This document shows, piece by piece, positions 1-5,831 of a DNA stretch of 6,118 bases. Below the pieces are notes generated by a model. The model searched no databases, was not told the origin of the DNA, and saw only the letters and a program-made list of their open reading frames with translations. A program made the translations under genes and the position numbers. The stretch spans positions 1 through 6,118 of the forward strand of contig JAHHSP010000076.1 of NCBI GenBank assembly GCA_020025115.1, given 5' to 3'. The DNA comes from Collinsella sp. Lineage in GTDB: Bacteria > Actinomycetota > Coriobacteriia > Coriobacteriales > Coriobacteriaceae. Positions within the stretch are counted from its first letter, which is position 1. Each line of letters begins with the position of its first letter.

Positions 1-2078
1 CCGATGCAGAAGAAGTTGATGAGCGTCATGGTGATGGGCTGGAACGGATAAGGCGGCACAAAGATGCACAGCGCGGCCAGGCCCATCGAGAACAGGGTCT
101 TGGTGAGGAACAGCGCGGCGGAGCGCTGCAAGTTGTTGATCGACCTGCGCCCCTCCGCCACGACCTCCGGCATGGCCGCGAAATCATTGTCGACGAGGAC
201 GATCTCGGCGACGTTGCGCGCGGCGTCGGAGCCCGCCGCCATGGCCACCGAGCAATCGGCCTCCTTGAGGGCCAAGACATCGTTCACGCCGTCACCGGTC
301 ATGGCGACCGTGTGACCGCGGCGCTGCAGCGCGTTGACGAGCTCACGCTTCTGCTGCGGAGTCACGCGGCCAAATACGTGATAGCGGTCGACCGCGGCAT
401 CCACCTTGCCGGGCGTGTCGAGCGTGGTCGCGTCCACGTATCGATCGGCCCCGGGAATGCCGACCGTGCGCGCGATCGTCGAGACCGTGCGCGGGTCGTC
501 GCCGGAGATGACGTTCAAAGTGACACCCTGCTCGCAGAAATAGCGGACGGTGTCCGACGCCGACGAGCGGATCTCGTCGCGGATGGTGACGAAACCCAAG
601 GGCCTCGGCTCACCGATGATGTCGCCCCCCTCGGTGAATCCGTCGACCTCGGCGACCACCAAAACGCGGCACAGCGATGCGAGCTCGGCGATGCGGTCTT
701 CGAAACGGGCGAAGACCTCCGGCGCGAGCACGAACTGCGAGGCGCCCATGACGCACGCGACCGAATCGGATCCGAATGCACCTCCCGTGAGCTGCGCCCC
801 GCTCCACTTCTTGGCTGAGGAGAAGGGGATGACGCGCCCGGCCTCGGGCACGTGGGCGAAGTCGCGGTAGTGTGACAGGACCGCCGTGCAGGTCTCATTC
901 GCATCGTCCGACGTGGCGCGGGCGATGCCGGAGAGCGCCGCGTGCACCCGATGCGACCCCGCGTCGAGGCGCTCGGCGTCAAAATCGCCCGCAGGCTCGG
1001 CACCCCCGAGGCCATCGGACGCATACACGCCCTCGACCTCCATATGCCCGGAGGTGATCGTGCCGGTCTTGTCCAAGCAGAGCACGTCCACACGGGCGAG
1101 CGTCTCGATGCAGTAGAGCTGCTGGGCGAGGACCTTGCGCCGCGCGAGGCGGATGGTCGCGATGGCGAGCACGGATGAAGTGAGGAGCACGAGCCCCTGC
1201 GGGATCATGCCGAGCAGGGCGCCCACCGTGGATAGGATGGCCGATGAGACGGCACCCCAAGAATCGCCCGAGGCGACCCAGTCGGCAAGCGAGGAAGACG
1301 CACCGGGGTCGAGGGCGCACCAGGACCGATAGGAGCTATGGGCACTCGAATAGAACAACGCGAGGCCGAGGGGCACCATGAGGATGCTGGCAAACCGGAC
1401 GATGGCGTTCAGCGCGTTCATGATCTCGGAGTTGACCTTCTTGACGTACTTCGCCTCGTTGTTGATGCGGGCGACGTAGTTCTCGGCGCCGACGTGGACC
1501 ACGCGCGCGTACACGAGACCCGCATCGATGAAGCTGCCGCTCATGAGCTCATCGCCGGGACGCTTGTGAATGGCATCGCTCTCGCCGGTGAGCAGGCTCT
1601 CGTTCACATGGCACTCTCCCGAGACGACGACCGCGTCGGCCGGAATCTGGTCTCCCCTGCCCAGGCGGATCAGGTCGTCGAGCACGAGCTCGTCGAGCTG
1701 GAGCTCGACCTCCTTCCCGTCGCGAACCGCGACGGCGCACTTCGAGGCGAGCAGCGTGAGCTTGTCCACCATGCGCTTGGAGCGCAGGGCCTGCACGATG
1801 CCGATGCCCGTGTTGAGAAGCACGATCCCGAGGAAGGTCAGATTCTTCCAGGCGCCGGTCAGGATGACGCGCGCGGCCAGGATGGCGTTGATGAGGTTGA
1901 ACAGGGTGCACGTGTTCTCGATCACGAGCTCCTTGACCGATTTGGTCTTGAGCTCGGTGTTGACGTTGACCTTGCCCTGAGCGAAGCGCTCGGAGACCTC
2001 GGATGACGTCAGTCCGCGCGTGCCGAATTCCTCGGTGCGGCGCTCATCCGGGGACGCGCCCCTGCTTGCAATGCCCAT
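1..2078 (-). CDS. P-type cation-transporting ATPase, CtpE-like (3' part beyond window)
   Basis: An integral-membrane ion pump that couples ATP hydrolysis, through a phospho-aspartate intermediate, to cation export. In the related mycobacterial CtpE the reported ion is calcium; the ion here is an inference. The reading frame is open for 692 codons from ATG 2078 to the left edge. There is no N-terminal heavy-metal-binding domain. Approximate order: M1 55-75, M2 79-97, actuator domain with TGES at 164-167, M3 225-243, M4 277-300 with PQGL at 293-296, phosphorylation site DKTGT at 336-340 (Asp336), nucleotide-binding domain with KKWSG at 423-427 and GASQ at 445-448, hinge TGDGVND at 594-600, M5 about 655-674, and the start of M6. 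Usual family length is about 780-900 residues, so perhaps four membrane segments are missing. The start is uncertain: ATG 2078 has only a weak upstream ACGGA, and an in-frame GTG lies at 2126. M4 has Gln where relatives usually have Glu (PEGL), and residues 244-273 form an unusually long loop. Confidence 0.93.
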   Translation of the reverse strand, partial: MGIASRGASPDERRTEEFGTRGLTSSEVSERFAQGKVNVNTELKTKSVKELVIENTCTLFNLINAILAARVILTGAWKNLTFLGIVLLNTGIGIVQALRSKRMVDKLTLLASKCAVAVRDGKEVELQLDELVLDDLIRLGRGDQIPADAVVVSGECHVNESLLTGESDAIHKRPGDELMSGSFIDAGLVYARVVHVGAENYVARINNEAKYVKKVNSEIMNALNAIVRFASILMVPLGLALFYSSAHSSYRSWCALDPGASSSLADWVASGDSWGAVSSAILSTVGALLGMIPQGLVLLTSSVLAIATIRLARRKVLAQQLYCIETLARVDVLCLDKTGTITSGHMEVEGVYASDGLGGAEPAGDFDAERLDAGSHRVHAALSGIARATSDDANETCTAVLSHYRDFAHVPEAGRVIPFSSAKKWSGAQLTGGAFGSDSVACVMGASQFVLAPEVFARFEDRIAELASLCRVLVVAEVDGFTEGGDIIGEPRPLGFVTIRDEIRSSASDTVRYFCEQGVTLNVISGDDPRTVSTIARTVGIPGADRYVDATTLDTPGKVDAAVDRYHVFGRVTPQQKRELVNALQRRGHTVAMTGDGVNDVLALKEADCSVAMAAGSDAARNVAEIVLVDNDFAAMPEVVAEGRRSINNLQRSAALFLTKTLFSMGLAALCIFVPPYPFQPITMTLINFFCI

Positions 2079-2156
2079 AAGCGATCCGTTCCGCAGCGCA
2101 CGCTGCCTGGTTACAAGAAAGGTCACGTGCGAAACCGCCCGCGACCCCATAAGGAT

Positions 2157-2174
2157 TCGGGCGCAAAGGCCCGA
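2157..2174 (-). other. Small hairpin between tRNA-Arg and the ATPase gene
   Basis: The minus strand can form a 6-bp stem, TCGGGC pairing with GCCCGA, around a 6-nt loop, beginning 11 nt after the encoded CCA end of the tRNA. No T-tract follows, so it is not a standard intrinsic terminator. It could be a 3' processing structure, a weak terminator, or chance in GC-rich DNA. If it does not terminate, the tRNA promoter could feed the ATPase gene. Confidence 0.3.
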
Positions 2175-2184
2175 GGATGCTCGA

Positions 2185-2261
2185 TGGTGCGCCATATAGG
2201 GTTCGAACCTACGGCCTTCTGCTCCGGAGGCAGACGCTCTAATCCACTGAGCTAATGGCGC
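2185..2261 (-). tRNA. tRNA-Arg, anticodon CCG
   Basis: A complete 77-nt tRNA with encoded CCA. Read on the minus strand, the acceptor stem is GCGCCAT pairing perfectly with ATGGCGC, followed by discriminator A and CCA. The D arm is GCTC/GAGC with loop AGTGGATTA. The anticodon stem is TCTGC/GCAGA with loop CTCCGGA, which puts anticodon CCG at 2225-2227. The variable region is AGGCC, and the T arm is GTAGG/CCTAT around TTCGAAC with one G-U pair. T33 and purine 37 are in place. CCG reads the arginine codon CGG. The gene is transcribed away from the aro operon and towards the ATPase, 106 nt upstream of the ATPase start. Confidence 0.97.
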
Positions 2262-2273
2262 GCGACGTTTTGC

Positions 2274-2279
2274 ATTATA
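2274..2279 (-). promoter_or_regulatory. -10 box of the tRNA-Arg promoter
   Basis: A perfect TATAAT on the minus strand ends 12 nt before the first base of the tRNA, placing the likely start of transcription around 2267 and giving a very short 5' leader. At 16-18 bp spacing the -35 region (CCTGCC/ACCTGC/CACCTG) does not resemble TTGACA, so the -35 element is weak or non-canonical. Confidence 0.7.
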
Positions 2280-2383
2280 CCCAACTGAGCGGACAGGCAG
2301 GTGCACTTTGCCAATCTTTCAAAAACGCAACCCCGACCGCGGCGCCCTTCTGTAGTCTCTCCCCTAATGAACGCGAGCCGCAA

Positions 2384-2404
2384 ACCCCGTCGGGACGGTG
2401 GGGT
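2384..2404 (+). other. Leader hairpin upstream of aroF
   Basis: An inverted repeat can form a 9-bp stem, ACCCCGTCG against CGGTGGGGT (seven Watson-Crick and two G-U pairs), with a 3-nt loop. It lies about 60 nt before the aroF start codon. It is not followed by Ts, so by itself it is not a terminator. It might be part of a leader structure or a protein-binding site, or simply reflect high GC. Confidence 0.4.
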
Positions 2405-2454
2405 ACACTCGATAAGACGACTCTGTCCGACGCGCGCCGGACCAAACTCGGGCG

Positions 2455-2461
2455 AAAGGGG
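2455..2461 (+). promoter_or_regulatory. Ribosome binding site of aroF
   Basis: AAAGGGG, four bases before ATG 2466, is the only purine-rich site near any candidate start of this frame. The upstream in-frame starts, GTG 2301 and ATG 2367, have none. It therefore decides the start at 2466. Confidence 0.65.
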
Positions 2462-2465
2462 CTCA

Positions 2466-3332
2466 ATGATCGCGATCTCACACGCACATGCGGCGGAGCC
2501 GCCGCGGAAGGTCGACCGCTCCTCGCACCCCGAGGACACGGTCATCGACCTCGGCGGCGGCGTGAAGATCGGCGGCGGCCACTTCCAGGTCATCGCGGGC
2601 CCCTGCTCCGTAGAGGGCGAGAATCTGCTCGACATCGCGGCGCGCTGCAAAACCGCGGGGGCCACGCTCCTGCGAGGCGGCGCGTACAAGCCCCGCACCT
2701 CCCCCTACGACCGCCAGGGCTTGGGCGAGCGCGGGTTGGACCTCCTGGTCGAGGCCCGCGCCCAAACGGGCATGCCGATCGTGAGCGAGGTCATGGACAC
2801 GCGCGACGTGGAGCTGTTCGTGGACCGGGGCATCGACGTCATGCAGATCGGGACGCGCAACGCGCAAAACTTCGCCCTGCTCAAAGAGGTCGGCCGCACA
2901 AAGACCCCGATCCTGCTCAAACGCGGCATGGCCGGCACGCTCGAAGAACTGCTCATGGCCGCCGAGTACATCATGAGCGAGGGCAACGACAAGGTCATTC
3001 TCTGCGAACGCGGCATCCGCACATTCGAGACGGCCACGCGTAACACCTTCGACCTCAGCGCCATCCCGGCGCTGCACGACTTCACCCACCTCCCGGTCGC
3101 CGCGGACCCCTCCCACGCGACCGGATGCGCCCGCTACGTCGGGCCGATGGCGCTCGCGGCATGCGCGGCGGGGGCCGACGCGCTCGAGATCGAGGTGCAC
3201 GACGATCCTGCAAGCGCCTGGTCCGATGGGCCTCAGGCCCTCACGTGCGACGAATTCGACGCGATGATGGATCAGATCCGCTCGATTCGCTCGGCCATCT
3301 TCGGCCCCCGCGACGAAGACGCACGCCCATAA
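2466..3332 (+). CDS. aroF: 3-deoxy-7-phosphoheptulonate (DAHP) synthase, type I-beta
   Basis: Cytosolic first enzyme of the shikimate pathway, joining phosphoenolpyruvate and erythrose-4-phosphate to form DAHP. The 288-residue protein is a single KDO8P-synthase-like TIM barrel. Visible motifs are IAGPCSVEGE (44-53), RGGAYKPRTSPY (70-81), QIGTRNAQNF (127-136), LLKRG (150-154), DPSHATG (214-220), EIEVH (241-245) and SDGPQ (253-257). Metal ligands by alignment with my memory of the Thermotoga maritima enzyme are Cys47, His217, Glu243 and Asp254; the spacing between them matches that enzyme exactly. Relatives of about 340-360 residues carry an N-terminal ferredoxin-like or chorismate-mutase regulatory domain. 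Here only the linker HPEDTVIDLG (21-30) remains, behind about 20 residues without clear structure. Feedback control by Phe or Tyr through that domain is therefore unlikely. It is the first gene of the operon, with aroB 37 nt downstream. A KDO8P synthase is unlikely given the neighbours and the TIGR01361-style motifs. Confidence 0.96.
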   Translation: MIAISHAHAAEPPRKVDRSSHPEDTVIDLGGGVKIGGGHFQVIAGPCSVEGENLLDIAARCKTAGATLLRGGAYKPRTSPYDRQGLGERGLDLLVEARAQTGMPIVSEVMDTRDVELFVDRGIDVMQIGTRNAQNFALLKEVGRTKTPILLKRGMAGTLEELLMAAEYIMSEGNDKVILCERGIRTFETATRNTFDLSAIPALHDFTHLPVAADPSHATGCARYVGPMALAACAAGADALEIEVHDDPASAWSDGPQALTCDEFDAMMDQIRSIRSAIFGPRDEDARP

Positions 3333-3369
3333 CCCGAACATCCACCACCCGGCAAAGGACGGCATTATC

Positions 3370-4512
3370 ATGGCAAGCTCGGCATACACGCTCGAAATAG
3401 ACACGGCGCAGCCCTATCAGATGCACATCGGCACGTTTCTCCTGGAACAGGTCGGCGCCATCGCGCATTCGCTCGCGCCGAAGGCGCGGCGCGCGCTCAT
3501 CATCACCGACACGAACGTCGGCCCGCTGTTCCTGGCACCCGTCGAACAGGGCATGAGGGAGTCCGGGTTGTCGATCGGCGTCGCGACCTTCGAGGCCGGG
3601 GAGCGGAGCAAGAACCCGACCACCTACGCCGAGCTTCTCGAGCGCGCGGCCGAAGAGCGGCTCACGCGTGACGACGTGATCATCGCCCTGGGCGGAGGCG
3701 TCGTGGGGGACCTCGCCGGCTTCGTCGCGGCGACGTACATGCGCGGTATCGGCTGCATCCAGGTGCCCACCACGCTGCTGGCGATGGTCGACTCGTCCGT
3801 GGGCGGCAAGACCGCCATCGACCTCGCCGCCGGCAAGAACCTCGCGGGCGCCTTCTGGCAGCCGCTCGCCGTCATCGCCGACGCCGGCTGTCTGGGCACG
3901 CTCTCCGACGAGCAGTTCGCCGACGGCTGCGCCGAGGTGATCAAGCACGCGCTCATCGCAGATGCCGAGCTCTTCGCCGAGCTCGAACAGACGCCCCTCA
4001 CCCCCGACCTGCTCAAGCGCGACCTCGCGCGGGTGTGCTGGCTCATCGCGCGCAGCGTCGACGTCAAACGGGCCGTCGTCGTTCAGGACGAGCGCGAGAC
4101 GGGCATCCGCAAGTTGCTGAACTTCGGCCATAGCATCGGCCATGCCGTCGAGGCGGCGGAAGGCTACCGTCTCGGCCATGGCACCTGCGTCGCCATCGGC
4201 ATGGTCGCCATCGCGAGCGCGAGCGTCACCGCCGAGCTCTGCCCCGAGGAGCTCCCCGAGCGCCTCGCCCGCCTCATCAAGGCGCATGGACTCTCCCTCG
4301 ACTTCGACGCGTCGCCCGAGCGGATCTTCGACGAGGCGATGCACGACAAGAAGCGCTCCGGCGCGACCATCGACCTCATCGTCCCGCGCGACATCGGCGC
4401 GGCGTCGCTCGCACCCACCCCGCTCGACGAGTTCAGACGCATCCTCGAGGTGGGTCTTGCCTGCACGCAGGCGCTGTCTGCCGAAATCGACGGCGAGGGG
4501 GACGCATGCTAG
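3370..4512 (+). CDS. aroB: 3-dehydroquinate synthase
   Basis: Second shikimate-pathway enzyme, an NAD-dependent and zinc- or cobalt-dependent cytosolic protein that turns DAHP into 3-dehydroquinate with loss of phosphate. The 380 residues are complete and close to the usual 350-390. The N-terminal half is a Rossmann-like NAD-binding domain with GGGVVGDLAGF at 108-118. The substrate region PTTLLAMVDSSVGGKTAID spans 133-151, with Lys147, then Lys156 and Asn157. The helical C-terminal half carries the expected metal ligands Glu189 (in AEVIKH), His244 (in NFGHSIGH) and His260 (in LGHG). HDKK at 315-318 is also typical. ATG 3370 is preceded by AAAGGA at 3354-3359. The last bases overlap the start of aroA by 7 nt, so the two are probably translationally coupled. 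The final 20 residues or so (from about 360) look like a weakly conserved tail. Confidence 0.97.
   Translation: MASSAYTLEIDTAQPYQMHIGTFLLEQVGAIAHSLAPKARRALIITDTNVGPLFLAPVEQGMRESGLSIGVATFEAGERSKNPTTYAELLERAAEERLTRDDVIIALGGGVVGDLAGFVAATYMRGIGCIQVPTTLLAMVDSSVGGKTAIDLAAGKNLAGAFWQPLAVIADAGCLGTLSDEQFADGCAEVIKHALIADAELFAELEQTPLTPDLLKRDLARVCWLIARSVDVKRAVVVQDERETGIRKLLNFGHSIGHAVEAAEGYRLGHGTCVAIGMVAIASASVTAELCPEELPERLARLIKAHGLSLDFDASPERIFDEAMHDKKRSGATIDLIVPRDIGAASLAPTPLDEFRRILEVGLACTQALSAEIDGEGDAC
4495..4501 (+). promoter_or_regulatory. Ribosome binding site of aroA inside aroB
   Basis: GAGGGGG lies within the last codons of aroB, four bases before ATG 4506. The start and stop overlap as ATGCTAG, with the aroB stop at 4510-4512. 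This arrangement favours re-initiation and balanced synthesis of AroB and AroA. Confidence 0.7.
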
Positions 4513-5822
4513 CCAAGATCAACCCCAAGCCCCTCTCCGGCACCGTCCCGGCCATTTCATCCAAGTCGATGGCGCATCGCATCATCATCGCCGCCGCCCT
4601 CGCCAACGGCGTGACCCGCGTCGCCTGCGACACCACGTGCGCGGACATCGACGCCACCATCCGCTGCCTCACCGCGATCGGCGCGAAGATCGACCCCATC
4701 GAGGGCGGTTTTGAGATCCACCCCGTGCTCAAGAGCCTCGAGCACGGCATCTTGCGCGCACTGGCCGGGGCGACCCTCGACTGCGGCGAGTCCGGGTCGA
4801 CGCTTCGCTTCATGCTCCCCGTCACCTGCGCCCTCGGCGCCGATGCCACCTTCGTCGGCTCACCGCGGCTCGGCGAGCGCCCGATCGCACCGCTCACCGA
4901 CGAGCTCATGGCCGCGGGCTGCACGCTCCAGGGGGCGGGCGGGCTCCCCCTGCGCGTGACCGGGCGCATGCGCGCCGGTCGGTTCGAACTGCCCGGGAAC
5001 GTGAGCTCGCAATACATCTCGGGGCTGTTGCTCGCCGCGCCCCTGCTCGACGGAGACACCCAGATCGCCGTGACGGGCGAGATGGAGAGCCGGCCCTACG
5101 TCGGCCTCACGCTGGCGGTCCTCAACGCGTTCGGCGTGAAGGTCGGCGTCGAGGAGGGTGCGACGCCGGGCGGGGTGCCGCTCACCGTCTTCTCCATCGA
5201 GCGCCAGGGGTATCGGACCCCCGGCGCCATCGCAGTCGAGGGCGATTGGTCCAACGCGGCGTTCTGGTTGAGCGCCGGCGCGCTGGGACGCCACTCCGTG
5301 ACCGTCCGCGGCGTGACCCCCTCCTCGATCCAGGGCGATCGCGCCATCAGCGCCGCGCTCATGCTGTTCGGCGCCAAGGGACGGCGCAATGCCCGCGCGG
5401 CGACGGTACGCCCGGACAACATCCACGGCATCGAGCTCGACGTGCGCGACATCCCGGACCTCGTCCCCGCCCTCGCGGCGGTGGCCGCGTGCGCGGAGGG
5501 GACCACGCGCCTCACCGGGTGCTCCCGCCTGCGCATCAAGGAATGCGACCGCCTCGAGGCGATCGCGACCGAGCTCGGCAAGCTCGGCGCCGACACGCGC
5601 GTCGACGGCGACGCCCTCGTGATCGAAGGCCGCGAACGGCTCGACGGCGGGCGCGTCAACAGCCGCAACGACCATCGCATCGCGATGATGGCGGCCATCG
5701 CCGCCGTTCGCTGCACCTCCCCCGTCGAGATCGAGGGGGCGGAGGCCGTGAACAAGAGCTACCCGCTGTTCTTCGAGCATTACCGTCTGCTCGGCGGCGA
5801 CGTCGAGCTCATCGACGAGTAG
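4506..5822 (+). CDS. aroA: 5-enolpyruvylshikimate-3-phosphate (EPSP) synthase
   Basis: Transfers the enolpyruvyl group of PEP to shikimate-3-phosphate; this is the target of glyphosate. The protein is complete at 438 residues, within the normal 420-450. It is a two-domain inverse alpha-beta barrel without signal or membrane segments. Visible active-site elements are SKSMAHR (19-25, Lys20 and Arg25), the PEP/glyphosate loop CGESGSTLRF (93-102), ERPI (124-127, Arg125), SSQY (167-170, Gln169), IPD with catalytic Asp318, KECDRL (345-350, Glu346 and Arg349), NDHR (388-391, Arg391) and NKSYP (416-420, Lys417). By comparison with E. coli, Gly97 corresponds to glyphosate-contact Gly96, and Phe102 replaces Pro101. 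The hallmark SAQxK of tolerant class II enzymes is absent (SSQYIS here), so sensitivity is more likely, though this is an inference. It overlaps aroB by 7 nt and precedes aroC by 9 nt. Confidence 0.97.
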   Translation: MLAKINPKPLSGTVPAISSKSMAHRIIIAAALANGVTRVACDTTCADIDATIRCLTAIGAKIDPIEGGFEIHPVLKSLEHGILRALAGATLDCGESGSTLRFMLPVTCALGADATFVGSPRLGERPIAPLTDELMAAGCTLQGAGGLPLRVTGRMRAGRFELPGNVSSQYISGLLLAAPLLDGDTQIAVTGEMESRPYVGLTLAVLNAFGVKVGVEEGATPGGVPLTVFSIERQGYRTPGAIAVEGDWSNAAFWLSAGALGRHSVTVRGVTPSSIQGDRAISAALMLFGAKGRRNARAATVRPDNIHGIELDVRDIPDLVPALAAVAACAEGTTRLTGCSRLRIKECDRLEAIATELGKLGADTRVDGDALVIEGRERLDGGRVNSRNDHRIAMMAAIAAVRCTSPVEIEGAEAVNKSYPLFFEHYRLLGGDVELIDE

Positions 5823-5831
5823 GGGGCGGGT

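Larger units (their letters stand above)
2262..2465. other. Divergent intergenic region and aroF leader
   Basis: These 204 bp separate the minus-strand tRNA from plus-strand aroF. The left end carries the tRNA promoter. On the plus strand I find no pair of -35 and -10 boxes that is convincing for the aro operon; TACACT at 2404-2409 is the best -10 lookalike, but it has no -35 partner and overlaps a hairpin. I see no T-box sequence, no run of Trp, Phe or Tyr codons in a short leader ORF, and no T-rich terminator. The aroF frame stays open upstream to a GTG at 2301. That stretch encodes a basic, Arg/Pro-rich, low-complexity sequence that does not resemble a DAHP synthase domain. Confidence 0.6.

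Noticed and set aside
1338..2006. Plus-strand open frame of 222 codons opposite the ATPase
   Set aside because: The opposite strand encodes a P-type ATPase with TGES, DKTGT and TGDGVND in a single uninterrupted frame. This frame has no features of its own.
2185..2261. tRNA gene as an integration site for a mobile element
   Set aside because: No integrase, no direct repeat of the tRNA 3' end and no compositional break are visible on either side.
2404..2409. TACACT as -10 box of the aro operon
   Set aside because: There is no -35-like hexamer at 16-18 bp spacing, and it overlaps the base of the leader hairpin. It is too weak to annotate as a promoter.
2301..2465. N-terminal extension of aroF from GTG 2301
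   Set aside because: It adds 55 residues of basic, Pro-rich sequence unlike a DAHP synthase regulatory domain, and no ribosome binding site precedes it. ATG 2466 has AAAGGGG at good spacing.
2478..3404. Minus-strand open frame of 308 codons opposite aroF
   Set aside because: A shadow of the aroF codon pattern, with no recognisable domain and no ribosome binding site. Overlap with aroF is nearly complete.
3241..4344. Long minus-strand open frame (367 codons) opposite aroB
   Set aside because: It lies opposite aroB, whose active-site motifs are unmistakable. Long antisense frames are expected in GC-rich coding DNA. The translation is Arg/Gly/Ala/Asp-rich without motifs.
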